From: Dehalococcoidales bacterium
GTDB taxonomy: Bacteria > Chloroflexota > Dehalococcoidia > Dehalococcoidales > UBA3254
Reading direction: 5' to 3'
Assembly (NCBI GenBank): GCA_016926695.1
Contig: JAFGOB010000175.1
Coordinates: 1 to 64,000, forward strand
Length of the DNA stretch: 64,000 bases
In this document: piece after piece, positions 35,330-44,593 of the stretch
Layout of the letters: every line of letters starts with the position of its first letter
How positions within the stretch are numbered: position 1 is the stretch's first letter
Program-made: the position numbers and the translations under genes
The notes under the pieces: model-generated
What the model was told of the DNA's origin: nothing
Database searches by the model: none
Seen by the model: the letters and a program-made list of their open reading frames with translations, nothing else

Positions 35330-36321
35330 AAAAACATGTTGCATTGTTCATAATTGCCTGCCTGATGTTAGTGCCTGCCTGCGCATCAAAGGTGCCTGAT
35401 ACTTCCGGATTGAGACCTGTGTCATTGCAGTTGCAATGGATCACTCAGGCACAGTTTGCCGGATATTATGTGGCACTGGAAAAAGGGTGGTACCGTGAAG
35501 AAGGTCTGAATGTGAAAATAAAACCCGGCGGACCGGAAATAGATCCGGTAGAGCAGGTATCCAGTGAAGCAAGTGATTTTGGGACGGCTTTCCTGTCGGA
35601 CCTCAGCGTAAACATACAGAGAGGCCGTGATGTAGTAAGCATTGCCCAGATACAGCAGATGAACGGGCTGCTTCTGATATCCAAAAAGTCTTCGGGCATC
35701 AGACGTCCGGGAGACCTGGCCGGGAAGCGGATCGGTATTTGGGGGAATAACTGGGAAGCACAGCTTAATGCGCTTTTAACCAGGGAAAGAATCTCAAAAA
35801 AAGACGTTACCATACTGCCTCAGGGATTCGACATGGAGCCGTTTCTTAACGACGAGATGGATGTAGCTTCCGCTATGATATACAATGAGTATCACCAGGT
35901 ACTTGAAAGCGGAATGCGGCCGCAGGATATAAATATCATTGAATATTCACTATATGGGTTGGGTTTTCCCGGTGATACGCTGTTTACCCGCAGGAATCTG
36001 ACTGAAAACGACCCTAATCTGTGCCTAAAAATGTTGCGTGCAAGCCTGAGAGGATGGCAGTATGCCGTTGATAATCCCAAAGAAGCAGTAAACACAGTAA
36101 TGAAGTATGATGAGACCGGGAAAGCGAATCGTTCTCATCAGCTTTCCATGATGCGCGAAATTTCAGGGCTTGTTAAGGTGACCTGGCGTGAGATGGGTTA
36201 CACTGACCTGACGACCGTTGAACAGATGGTTAATATTCTTCATCGTTACCAGGTGCTGGAGAATCCAATGGAACCGGAGGAAATATACACCAATACCTTC
36301 TGGGAGGCTTTACAGAAGTAA
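35326..36321 (+). CDS. NMT1/THI5-like substrate-binding lipoprotein
   Basis: A 331-residue exported binding protein. The signal peptide ends LVPAC (lipid-bearing Cys near 19). The NMT1/SsuA-like core opens LQLQWITQAQFAGYYVALEKGW, a region that contacts pyrimidine-like or sulfonate ligands in relatives, then PGGPEIDPVEQV and the LAGKRIGIWG strand. There is no ABC permease or ATPase gene beside it. It overlaps the sensor-phosphatase gene by ATGA, so it probably serves as ligand receptor for that protein rather than for transport. The ligand is unknown. Confidence 0.82.
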   Translation: MKKHVALFIIACLMLVPACASKVPDTSGLRPVSLQLQWITQAQFAGYYVALEKGWYREEGLNVKIKPGGPEIDPVEQVSSEASDFGTAFLSDLSVNIQRGRDVVSIAQIQQMNGLLLISKKSSGIRRPGDLAGKRIGIWGNNWEAQLNALLTRERISKKDVTILPQGFDMEPFLNDEMDVASAMIYNEYHQVLESGMRPQDINIIEYSLYGLGFPGDTLFTRRNLTENDPNLCLKMLRASLRGWQYAVDNPKEAVNTVMKYDETGKANRSHQLSMMREISGLVKVTWREMGYTDLTTVEQMVNILHRYQVLENPMEPEEIYTNTFWEALQK

Positions 36322-36374
36322 TTTCTCTTCGAGGAAATACTGATGTCTCTACCTTCCTTTCAGCAGACAGATAC

Positions 36375-36806
36375 CTATCTTTTCAGGCTGTTCAGTGATT
36401 TCCTCAGGAATAGTGTATTGCCTTCTTCATTGTCGTAAGAGTAGCGGACTTCATCCATGATCTGTTTAATGAAATAGATCCCCAATCCGCCGATTTTCCT
36501 CTCTTCCAGATCCGGAGTAAGGTCCGGCGATGGGGCCCTGGTGGGATCAAAGGGCTGTCCTTTGTCATTTATGGTGATAAGGATATCATTATCAGCCCGT
36601 TCCAGGACTATTTTCATATATCCTGCATTTCCACCGTAAGCATAGTTGATTACATTGGTACAGGCTTCATCGATAGCCAGTTGGACTTTAAATACAATCG
36701 CTGGATCAGCCTTAAAACTGCTTAATGTTTCTTCAACAAAGTCGCTGATGACAGGCAAATTATCTTTTGTACTTTCCAGTACCAGTTCGTTTTTGTCATT
36801 TTTCAT
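36375..36806 (-). CDS. RsbW-like anti-sigma kinase domain protein
   Basis: A 143-residue GHKL ATPase. The N-box is DEACTNVINYAY (about 68-79), G1 DKGQPFDP (about 101-108) and G2 GGLGIYFI (about 125-132). Such proteins phosphorylate STAS antagonists and may hold a sigma factor. It starts six bases after the end of the TPP-enzyme gene, with no ribosome site of its own, so it is translationally coupled. A STAS protein is encoded upstream of that gene; a cognate sigma factor is not seen in this window. Confidence 0.83.
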   Translation of the reverse strand: MKNDKNELVLESTKDNLPVISDFVEETLSSFKADPAIVFKVQLAIDEACTNVINYAYGGNAGYMKIVLERADNDILITINDKGQPFDPTRAPSPDLTPDLEERKIGGLGIYFIKQIMDEVRYSYDNEEGNTLFLRKSLNSLKR

Positions 36807-36812
36807 AATATT

Positions 36813-38537
36813 TTATAGATAATCCAGCCGTGCATTGAATTCACCTATGCTCTTGACCCATCTTGTTATGGGCGGGACCTCATCAGGATCTATAACGCAG
36901 TCGATGACGGTCGGCCTCTTGCTTTCCAGTGCCGCAGGCAATACCTTTTTCAGTTCTCCGGGTTTTTCGATTCTAAAACCCTGCGCGCCCAGTCCCTCAG
37001 CTATCTTTGCGCAATTGATCGGTTTAAAGGTGGTTGAAACAGTCTTCTCTCCCAGGCTGAATTTCTGAAGTTCATGTACCAGACCGAGTTTGGCGTTATT
37101 TTCTATGATCCAGACTACCGGTATATTATAGTTTACCGCTGTGGCTATTTCCATCCCGTTCATCAAAAAACAACCGTCACCGGCAACGCAGATTACCGGC
37201 CTGTCCGGCGCTGCCAGCTTGCCTCCTATGGAAGCTGCCGTAGCGTATCCCATGGTGAGCATACCGAAGGCCGAAACAAAGTTTGGACGGTCAAACATCA
37301 TGTAATGAAGCGCCCAGCAGATATGATTTCCCGTGTCGAAGAACATGATTGCATCTTCAGGCATGATCTCCTGTAGTTCATACATCAGCCTTTGCGGCTT
37401 GATTGGTACAGACTCAGAATACATTTTTTCTTCTTCCAGGTATCTTCCGGCCTTCTTTTTAAATTCCAGTATCTGTTCAACCGGCCTTTCGGGTACGGGA
37501 TCATATTCCTGAAGATCTCTTAAAATTCTAAACTGGATTTCATCCAGCACTACCCCGCAGTCACCTATAAGCCCGATATGTGCAGGATAGTTTTTCCCTA
37601 TCTCCGAAGGGTCGATATTGATTTGAATCAGGCAATCGGTTGGCATGATTCTGGGATCCCAGGAGAAGGTGGTCATCTGGTTCATGCTGGCCCCGACTAC
37701 CAGCAGTACATCTACATCGTTGCTCATGATGTATTCTTCTGCCGCAAGTGATCCGCAGAGCCCCAGTACGCCCAGTGAAAGGTCATGGCTTTCAGGGAAA
37801 GCGCCTTTGGCCTTGGGGCTGGTAACTACAGGGATATTCAACATTTCTGCCAGCTCGAGCACCTGGGAGGTAGCCCCCGAAGATATAACGCCCGATCCAA
37901 CCAGCATCGCCGGTCTTTTTGCTTTAACCAGTTTCATGGCTGCTTCTATCACCAGCTTCCTGTCAAAATACTCGGATTTGACCCTGTACGTGCTGGGAGG
38001 CATGGTGGTATCCTCGATTTCGGCTTCCATTATATCCTTGGGATAGCTCAGATGTACCGGTCCCTTCTTGCCGCCGTAGGCGACTCTAAAGGCCTCCCTG
38101 ATCATTTCAGGTACCTTGTACCTGGACATCATTATCTCGCTGTATTTCGTCAGGGGGTCAAACATGGCTACTGAATCCACGCCTGCTTTGGTGGAGTCCT
38201 GAAAAGTACCTTTACCGTAGACATTGGTGGCTACCTGACCGGTTATAACCAGCAAAGGAATATTGTCCATATATGCCGTTGCTACTCCAGTGACAAGGTT
38301 GGTAGCTCCCGGTCCGGATGTGGCATAGCATACGCCGATTTTACCGCTGACCCTGGCATAGCCGTCGGCCATGAACGCTGCTCCCTCTTCATGCTTGGTA
38401 AGTATTGGAGTGACAAGCCCGGTTTTATTGATTGCATCATATAAGGGGACCAGGGCTGTACCAGGAACCCCGAAAATGTAATCAACACCCTCAGCTTTCA
38501 AATATTTTAACAATAAGGCAGCACTTGTTACTTTCAT
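36813..38537 (-). CDS. Acetolactate-synthase-like TPP enzyme
   Basis: A 574-residue ThDP-dependent enzyme of the acetolactate synthase/oxalyl-CoA decarboxylase group. The N-terminal catalytic Glu lies in TKHEEGAAFMADGYAR (about 43-58). The central domain runs about 190-330, and the diphosphate-binding GDG begins near 438 with ENN about 25 residues later. It probably decarboxylates a 2-oxo acid or makes an acyloin. No small regulatory subunit gene is near. It sits between a STAS gene and an RsbW gene in one transcript, which is unusual and suggests that the pathway is governed by partner switching. GGAG lies seven bases before the ATG. Confidence 0.85.
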   Translation of the reverse strand: MKVTSAALLLKYLKAEGVDYIFGVPGTALVPLYDAINKTGLVTPILTKHEEGAAFMADGYARVSGKIGVCYATSGPGATNLVTGVATAYMDNIPLLVITGQVATNVYGKGTFQDSTKAGVDSVAMFDPLTKYSEIMMSRYKVPEMIREAFRVAYGGKKGPVHLSYPKDIMEAEIEDTTMPPSTYRVKSEYFDRKLVIEAAMKLVKAKRPAMLVGSGVISSGATSQVLELAEMLNIPVVTSPKAKGAFPESHDLSLGVLGLCGSLAAEEYIMSNDVDVLLVVGASMNQMTTFSWDPRIMPTDCLIQINIDPSEIGKNYPAHIGLIGDCGVVLDEIQFRILRDLQEYDPVPERPVEQILEFKKKAGRYLEEEKMYSESVPIKPQRLMYELQEIMPEDAIMFFDTGNHICWALHYMMFDRPNFVSAFGMLTMGYATAASIGGKLAAPDRPVICVAGDGCFLMNGMEIATAVNYNIPVVWIIENNAKLGLVHELQKFSLGEKTVSTTFKPINCAKIAEGLGAQGFRIEKPGELKKVLPAALESKRPTVIDCVIDPDEVPPITRWVKSIGEFNARLDYL

Positions 38538-38585
38538 TGTAATGCTCCTGGACTGGATTCAATAATTATTGATTCAAGATTATGT

Positions 38586-38936
38586 TTATTGTTTATCGTT
38601 ATCGGAATAGCTGGTTACGGCCTCATCTTCCTTTTCAAACATCTTGAATAATTGTGAAAATCCAGCCACATCGAATACTTCTTTAACATAGGGCTGCAAA
38701 CAGGACAGCCGGATATCTCCCTGCTGTTTACGGGCTTTTTTAAGGGCCGCCAGCAAAACTCTCAGTCCAGAGCTGCTGATATACTCAAGCTTTTCCATGC
38801 ACACTACCAGATTGACGGAGTTTTTATCAGTTACCATATTGATTTTCTTTTCGACATCATTGGCAGCGTAGGCATCAAGTCGTCCTGTCAAATAAAGAAT
38901 ATCGATATTACCCGCTTTCTTCACTTCTATTTCCAT
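38586..38936 (-). CDS. STAS-domain anti-sigma factor antagonist
   Basis: A 116-residue STAS protein. The phosphorylation loop LEYISSSGLRVLL (serine in SSSG) lies at about 54-66, and the fold runs from IEVKKAGNIDILYLTGRLDA onward. It is the partner of RsbW-type kinases, three candidates of which are encoded within 7 kb. The start is the second Met: AAGGAGG precedes that ATG by seven bases, whereas the longer form begins with TTG. It is the first gene of the STAS-TPP-RsbW unit. Confidence 0.85.
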   Translation of the reverse strand: MEIEVKKAGNIDILYLTGRLDAYAANDVEKKINMVTDKNSVNLVVCMEKLEYISSSGLRVLLAALKKARKQQGDIRLSCLQPYVKEVFDVAGFSQLFKMFEKEDEAVTSYSDNDKQ

Positions 38937-39083
38937 CAAGTATCCTCCTTAAAATGGGTTTTGAAATAATTCGCTATATCATTATAATAATTATCCGGCA
39001 ATAAACCAATTTAGATAACAATACCCCGCTCAGCCCTGGATGTCAACAATAATATTAACCTTTTTATGTGCAATTTTATATCC

Positions 39084-39112
39084 TTGACAGTCTGAAACAG
39101 CATGCATATTAT
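39084..39112 (+). promoter_or_regulatory. Promoter of the Cache_2 lipoprotein
   Basis: A perfect TTGACA (39084-39089), a 17-base spacer, TATTAT (39107-39112), then AAGGAGG at 39132-39138 and the ATG at 39153. Confidence 0.55.
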
Positions 39113-39152
39113 TATATTGGTTTATTCCTGCAAGGAGGTACGTTCTGTTCTT

Positions 39153-39683
39153 ATGAGATCCTTGAAAACAATATCAACAGGCCTTTTTTGCCTTTTTTTA
39201 TGCATGGTGTCGTTAATATTGCTCAGTTCCTGCGGACAACAGGATATGTCCATCAGCAATGAAGAAAGTAATAACCGTGTAGCAGTGGCATCCACGCATG
39301 TCGCCGCCGTGGGGCTGAGTGAGATGTTAAAAGATATATCAGATGAAAGCCAGAGAGTTGAACTGGTGCGTAAATTCATCGATCCCATCCGTTTTTTTAG
39401 TGATCAATCAGGCTATTTTTACATTTATTATTATAACTGTGTTAACCTGGCTCATGCTATAGACAAGACCCTGCCAGGAAAAGACCTTACCGATTACAAG
39501 GATATGAAGGGAAATTTTGTAATACAGGAGCTTTCAGCAGCATCTAAAAAAGGTGGAGGCTTCGTGACCTTTTACTGGCCTCATCCGAAAACTAAGGTCG
39601 AACAGAGAAAAATCGGCTATGTTGAGCCTATTCCGGGGACGGACTACTTTATCGGTACGGGGTATTATCCCAATACCCGCTGA
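39153..39683 (+). CDS. Cache_2-type sensor lipoprotein
   Basis: A 176-residue exported protein with a signal peptide ending LLSSC, followed by one sCache_2 domain. Readable blocks are FFSDQSGYFYIYYYNCVNLAH, the GFVTFYWPHPKT segment and IPGTDYFIGTGYY. It has no output domain and no membrane helix beyond the signal. ATG 39153 is chosen over 39102, because the earlier codon falls inside the -35/-10 spacer of the promoter. It probably senses small acids in the medium for a separate receptor. This is the second orphan Cache lipoprotein of the window. Confidence 0.72.
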   Translation: MRSLKTISTGLFCLFLCMVSLILLSSCGQQDMSISNEESNNRVAVASTHVAAVGLSEMLKDISDESQRVELVRKFIDPIRFFSDQSGYFYIYYYNCVNLAHAIDKTLPGKDLTDYKDMKGNFVIQELSAASKKGGGFVTFYWPHPKTKVEQRKIGYVEPIPGTDYFIGTGYYPNTR

Positions 39684-40004
39684 GTATTCATAATTCCTCA
39701 TTCCATCATAAAGATACTCATGACATTCCTTATGTAGCGCTCAACAGGACAGCATCAAGTATGGCATTGCTCCGTATACCTCCGTGGCTTTGACCGGCCA
39801 CGGTGCAATTTATCACAATCCGGTACAGGCTTCATCATCATCAGCAGGTGCCGTTAAGGCCTGGAAAATATCACGGTTAGATTGTGAATCCAGGGGAAAA
39901 GAAAACAGGCTTTTCATGACGGATGCGGCTTAAACAATATCGGAAATATCTGGATATTTGCAGGGTGATCACCTATAATAAAAAAAATTATAAGGAGGTA
40001 AATA
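39684..40004. other. Gap before the first bicupin gene
   Basis: A 321-bp region without a recognisable gene. TATAAT lies at 39974-39979 near the right end, with a weak -35 box, and AAGGAGG just before the ATG. Confidence 0.5.
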
Positions 40005-41030
40005 ATGGGCAAATATGATAAGTATATATGTACCAAGTTATTCAAACGCGATATGCTGCCTGGACCTACTCCTGAAGAAAGAGACAAGATGGCTGCTGAG
40101 GGCAAGCGCATCAGCATGGAACATGTCCTGTGGATTGATGATGACATAATCCCCGGAGCTTACTATGGTGAGTCTACCTGGATCTGGCCTCAGTCATATC
40201 CGAACCAGATAAGCCTTGAAGAGCAGTTAAAGCGTACTGCAAATCCCAAGCCGATGTTCCCCCATGCCCATGATTTTCCTGAAATTCTCTCCTGGTGGGG
40301 GACTGATCCCGACCATCCGGAGGACACCAGCACGATGGGTATGCTGCTGGATGATGAAGAGATCAGGCTTGATACCAGTTGGGTGGCCTATATACCGGCA
40401 GGCATGATGCACATGCCGACACGTCCTCATGAAGGAGGAAGGATCACTTCCAGGCCTGTCTGTCACTGGACGTCCGGACCGGGAGCCTATGTGCGCGAAA
40501 AGGATGAAAAGGCTGCTGCCAGCGAAAAAGAACTGGAGGCGCAAAGAGCGGGGCTGCCCACCAATATTAAAAGGACCGGAGATCTGAAAAACGCTAAATA
40601 TGTTGTATACGGTTATAAGCCTGATGCTAAGAGACCGGCTTACATGAGCCCCATTGATACCAGGTATATGCGCCCGGTGGCCTATATTGACGATGAGATA
40701 GTCCCCGGCGCCGAGTTTGGCTGCGATACGTTGTGGTTGCTGCCGGGCTATCCTGACGGCAAAGGCCAGATGATTATGGACAAACATACCCTTTCTCATG
40801 GTACTTCTATCACCATAACCGCTATGAACTATGCTGATATCACGGACCTGTGTGCAGAAGTTGAATTCTGGATCGGGGGAGAGAAGCACATCATCAATAA
40901 GGGTTTCGGGGCCTATATCCCGCCTGATGTCGAACAGGGCCCGTTGATTATCCGCAATATTAAAAGCCAGATATTTTTTATGATGAGTCAGCCGGTTGGG
41001 GAAGGCATAATAAAGTACAGGGGCAAATAG
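40005..41030 (+). CDS. Bicupin-like protein with one degenerate half
   Basis: A 341-residue protein with two related halves, each starting with a WIDDDIIPGA / YIDDEIVPGA segment (near 43 and near 226). The first half keeps a cupin metal motif: H-x-H near 86-88 with E near 92 (HAHDFPE), and a later His in GMMHMP. The second half has no H-x-H pair, so it probably has only a structural role. The substrate is unknown. A strong AAGGAGG site precedes the ATG and a clear terminator follows. It may be a small-molecule lyase, isomerase or storage-type cupin. Confidence 0.7.
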   Translation: MGKYDKYICTKLFKRDMLPGPTPEERDKMAAEGKRISMEHVLWIDDDIIPGAYYGESTWIWPQSYPNQISLEEQLKRTANPKPMFPHAHDFPEILSWWGTDPDHPEDTSTMGMLLDDEEIRLDTSWVAYIPAGMMHMPTRPHEGGRITSRPVCHWTSGPGAYVREKDEKAAASEKELEAQRAGLPTNIKRTGDLKNAKYVVYGYKPDAKRPAYMSPIDTRYMRPVAYIDDEIVPGAEFGCDTLWLLPGYPDGKGQMIMDKHTLSHGTSITITAMNYADITDLCAEVEFWIGGEKHIINKGFGAYIPPDVEQGPLIIRNIKSQIFFMMSQPVGEGIIKYRGK

Positions 41031-41518
41031 CCGACGGCCGGGTCCATAACGAGCATGATCATCAGGCGACTCGTGAAAGTGAAAAAAGCATAAAGGCGGG
41101 CAGAAAGCCCGCCTTTATGTTATACAGCTCTTTCGGTTGAGACCCTTCCATATGCCTTAAAAAACTCCTGAATAACAGGATTTCATGGCCTGATATCGCC
41201 GGTTACACACTTTACAAACTTTGCTCTCCGCTTTTTCCTGAAAAAAGACTATACTTAGTATTATGCTGTTGCACCCGGACAGGAAAAAGCCCATGAATAT
41301 TTGTATTGTCTTTAATCTTGACGGATAAGGGCATAACAGCAGGTATATTATTTTTACCGGTTGCCATTCAGCCCGTAATTTGGTACTGATGGATGAAAGA
41401 GGCCATTTTTCAGCGGATATTTTCGCTTAATTGTGTTCGTTGACGTGTAAAAGTCTGCCGGTCACCATGGATTTGAACAGACTTAATAAGACTACTGGTA
41501 ATTGGAGTATAAGAAAAT
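41031..41518. other. Gap with a terminator
   Basis: A 488-bp region. It holds the 13-pair terminator hairpin at 41089-41119. No gene is seen in the remaining 400 bases. Confidence 0.6.
41089..41119 (+). terminator. Terminator of the bicupin gene
   Basis: A 13-pair perfect stem (CATAAAGGCGGGC with its complement) and loop AGAAA, followed by a short T/A tract. Confidence 0.7.
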
Positions 41519-41788
41519 ATGAGGGCAGTAATTACGGTTATAGGTAAAGACAAAAAGGGGATTATTGCCGGAGTCAGCACCGTGCTGGCTGATGAGGATA
41601 TTAATATACTGGATATCAGCCAGACCACGCTTCAGGAATATTTTGCCATGATAATGCTGGTAGATATGACCGACGCTACTACTGCATTCCATGAAATTAA
41701 AAGTAAGCTCGAGTTGAAGGGTCAGGAACTGGGAATGCAGATAAGGATACAGCGTGAAGATATTTTCAACTCTATGCATCAGGTCTAG
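41519..41788 (+). CDS. ACT-domain protein (UPF0237 family)
   Basis: An 89-residue protein consisting of one ACT domain (RAVITVIGKDKKGIIAGVSTVL to the LGMQIRIQREDIF strand). ACT domains bind amino acids and regulate partners. Its gene is 18 bp before the DUF711 gene, a pairing conserved in many anaerobes, so the two are probably a functional pair. GGAG lies just upstream. Confidence 0.85.
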   Translation: MRAVITVIGKDKKGIIAGVSTVLADEDINILDISQTTLQEYFAMIMLVDMTDATTAFHEIKSKLELKGQELGMQIRIQREDIFNSMHQV

Positions 41789-41806
41789 TGTGGAGAATGA
41801 AAGCCT

Positions 41807-43174
41807 ATGTCACCACTGATTAACCGTGATAATATACTGGAAACAGTCAGAATGATCCAGGATGAAAACCTGGATATACGTACTATCACCATGGGAATAA
41901 CCCTTTTCGATTGTACCGATCCCGATGGAAAAAAAGCCAGGCAGAAAATCTATCAGAAAATAGTCCGTTTAGCCGGCGACCTGGTTAAAACGGGCGAATC
42001 AATTGAAGAGGAGTACGGTATTCCTATCATTAACAAGCGGATCGCTGTCACTCCCCTTTGTCTTATTGCACCGGCTACCGGTGAAGAAGATTACGTAGCT
42101 TTTGCCGAGACACTGGACAGGAGCGCCAAAGAGGTCGGAGTGGATTTCATAGGCGGATTTTCAGCCATTGTCCAGAAAGGCTGTTCCAGAGGCGACAGGA
42201 TACTGCTGGACTCCATTCCGCAGGCTATGTCATGCACTGATGTGGTCTGTTCGTCGGTCTGTGTGGGTACAACGCGGGCCGGACTGAACATGGATGTTGT
42301 CAGGGAAATGGGCAGGATTATAAAAGAGACCGCTCGTCTGACGGCTGATCACAACAGCATTGGTTGTGCCAAAATGACTGTTTTTGCGAACGCGGTTGAC
42401 GATAATCCTTTTATGGCAGGGGCTTTTACCGGTATCGGAGAAGCTGAATGCTCAATCAATGTGGGTATAAGCGGTCCTGGAGTTATACGCTCGGCGGTAG
42501 AGAAGGTAAAAGGCCAGTCCTTTGAAGTGCTGGCGGAGACTATTAAAAAAATGGCCTTCAAGATAACACGGGCGGGACAATTGGTAGCACAGGAAACCTC
42601 TAAGCGGCTGGGGGTCTCTTTCGGAATAGTAGATCTTTCTCTGGCCCCCACACCCCGTACCGGGGACAGCATAGCCAATATCCTCGAAATGATGGGACTG
42701 GAGTCATGTGGAACGCATGGTACTACTGCTGCACTGGCCCTTCTTACCGATTGCGTCAAGAAGGGCGGCTTGATGGCCTGCAGTCATGCCGGAGGGCTTT
42801 CGGGCGCCTTTATACCAGTCAGCGAAGATGCGGGTATGATTGAGGCTGTAAACCGGGGTTCAATCAACATCGACAAGCTGGAAGCTATGACCTGTGTCTG
42901 TTCGGTAGGACTTGACATGATCGCTGTGCCAGGAGACACGCCCGAGGAGACTATTTCTGCTATTATCGCGGACGAAGCCTCTATCGGAATAGTAAATAAC
43001 AAGACTACTTCCGTACGCATCATTCCGGTTTTCGGCAGGAATGCCGGTGAAAAGGTTGAATTCGGAGGACTGCTTGGAAGAGCGCCAATTATGGCCGTCA
43101 ATCCATACTCAAGCAGGGATTTTATACGGCGCAGCGGTCGTATTCCGGCGCCGCTTCATAGTTACCGTAACTGA
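41807..43174 (+). CDS. DUF711 (UPF0210, PFL-family) protein
   Basis: A 455-residue protein with the wording of UPF0210. It opens [21 protein letters not shown] and includes [18 protein letters not shown] and the long [13 protein letters not shown] region. The fold is like a pyruvate formate-lyase barrel, but no glycyl-radical site is seen and the function is unknown. It follows the ACT gene directly and has GGAG upstream. The protein is complete, at normal length for the family. Confidence 0.9.
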   Translation: MSPLINRDNILETVRMIQDENLDIRTITMGITLFDCTDPDGKKARQKIYQKIVRLAGDLVKTGESIEEEYGIPIINKRIAVTPLCLIAPATGEEDYVAFAETLDRSAKEVGVDFIGGFSAIVQKGCSRGDRILLDSIPQAMSCTDVVCSSVCVGTTRAGLNMDVVREMGRIIKETARLTADHNSIGCAKMTVFANAVDDNPFMAGAFTGIGEAECSINVGISGPGVIRSAVEKVKGQSFEVLAETIKKMAFKITRAGQLVAQETSKRLGVSFGIVDLSLAPTPRTGDSIANILEMMGLESCGTHGTTAALALLTDCVKKGGLMACSHAGGLSGAFIPVSEDAGMIEAVNRGSINIDKLEAMTCVCSVGLDMIAVPGDTPEETISAIIADEASIGIVNNKTTSVRIIPVFGRNAGEKVEFGGLLGRAPIMAVNPYSSRDFIRRSGRIPAPLHSYRN

Positions 43175-43294
43175 TATGCAGCTATGGATGCTTCCTGAAG
43201 GAGACAAATGCTCGTCCGGCATTCAAGCGGACTTCTATTTTATATAATCATATAGTTACGTTACATATATATTTATACGCGGCGATTTTTTAAA

Positions 43295-43837
43295 ATGAAA
43301 AACAACAGCGTAGTACTGATAGGCATGGCCGGGGCTGGTAAATCAACCGTCGGCGTAAGGCTCGCAGATGTTTTGGGCTTCAGTTTCATCGATCTGGATG
43401 TTTATATCAGAGAAAAGGAAAATAGTTCCATCCAGGATATTATCAACAAACAGGGTGAGGAAGTCCTGCTGGAATTGGAGCAACGTTGTATGTTTGAGAT
43501 AGAGCTCAACCGGAGGGTCATCGCTCCAGGAGGCAGCGTAGTATATTTATCTGATTTGATGGCATATCTTGAAAGGAATGCTGTTCTGGTATATCTGGAA
43601 GACCTCTTTGAAAATCTGGAAAAGAGGATCAAGAATGCACCTGAGCGCGGCATCGTGGGACTAAAGAGCAAGACTTTACGTCAGGTATACGACGAGAGAG
43701 CGCCATTGTATGCGGCATACGCTGATTGTACTATCAATTTGGCTGGTAAATCACCGGAACATGTGGTGGAAGAAATAGCCTGTTATTTACATAATCACTG
43801 GAATAACGATGTAAAGAGAAGGAATATGTCGACATAA
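43295..43837 (+). CDS. Shikimate-kinase-like protein
   Basis: A 180-residue P-loop kinase. Walker A GMAGAGKST is at about 10-18, the substrate-binding D-x-D lies in FIDLDVYI (D33 and D35), APGGSVV stands for the usual GGG loop, and RAPLYAAYAD follows near 139. The lid reads ERGIVGL instead of the usual R-P-L-L sequence. It could phosphorylate shikimate or another small alcohol. No other aro gene is near, and the ribosome site is weak, so the role is tentative. Confidence 0.75.
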   Translation: MKNNSVVLIGMAGAGKSTVGVRLADVLGFSFIDLDVYIREKENSSIQDIINKQGEEVLLELEQRCMFEIELNRRVIAPGGSVVYLSDLMAYLERNAVLVYLEDLFENLEKRIKNAPERGIVGLKSKTLRQVYDERAPLYAAYADCTINLAGKSPEHVVEEIACYLHNHWNNDVKRRNMST

Positions 43838-44060
43838 AAATGGTATATGTTCGGTATTTAAGTAAAGGCGGTTATATGATAATATTATAGCCATCAGTAA
43901 TGATTTGACTGATATACAACAAGAAGACCGAAAATTTATTCAGGCCCCTGAATCTAGGGTATGCGACTGAACAGGAAAATAAGATATAATTAAAAGGGGA
44001 CAAAAAAGGTTTCCTCTTAATGGAATCTTATATTTTGCATGAGAGGGAGGTATTTGTATT

Positions 44061-44261
44061 ATGCCGCAATCGATAGAATATCAAAAAATAATGACCGAAA
44101 TTGTGTACATCAACCTGCCCGGGCCACAACAACCTGAGCCAACAATGAGCGGCGGAGAACTACTGCATGGTTTTCTGGCAGAGTTGCATAATGCAAATGA
44201 TCCCAATATAAAAAAATATGTACATGATCTTTGCTTGAAATGGAATGTGCATTATCGTTAG
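44061..44261 (+). CDS. Small hypothetical protein
   Basis: A 66-residue protein, acidic then basic, with a GPQQPEPTMSGGEL middle and a WNVHYR end; no signal or membrane segment. A GGGAGG site lies about 11 bases before the ATG, and TATAAT at 43985-43990 could be its -10 box. It is not a known family to me. Its position alone in a non-coding gap and its ribosome site support it as a real gene. Confidence 0.5.
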   Translation: MPQSIEYQKIMTEIVYINLPGPQQPEPTMSGGELLHGFLAELHNANDPNIKKYVHDLCLKWNVHYR

Positions 44262-44593
44262 TACATATTTTTAATAGCGGGCATTATTCCGGCCAAGCTC
44301 CTGATTGAAATACTCAATCCGACCGGAATAGTAGTCTTGTGGTCTTGAGGTTATTGCTTCACAGGCGCCGGTATAGACCTGTTTCAGATTAGCTCAATCT
44401 TCCTGTATTTGATCTGAAAGCACATATCAGACTGACTATTGGGATGTGTTCAGGCCGTTTTTACAAATATACCGGATATTTGTTTTATTTATACCAGCGT
44501 ATACGATTAATAATATTGAATATTTGACTTGATAAAAATATAATTGCCAGTACTCGAATCCGATAGCAAGAATACGTAGATAAGGAAATCGAA
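44262..44593. other. Gap with the promoter of the zinc-finger gene
   Basis: A 332-bp region. Only the promoter at 44516-44544 is recognised; the rest is AT-rich. Confidence 0.5.
44516..44544 (+). promoter_or_regulatory. Promoter of the DksA/TraR-like gene
   Basis: TTGAAT (44516-44521), a 17-base spacer, and a consensus TATAAT (44539-44544), about 50 bp before the ATG. Confidence 0.58.
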
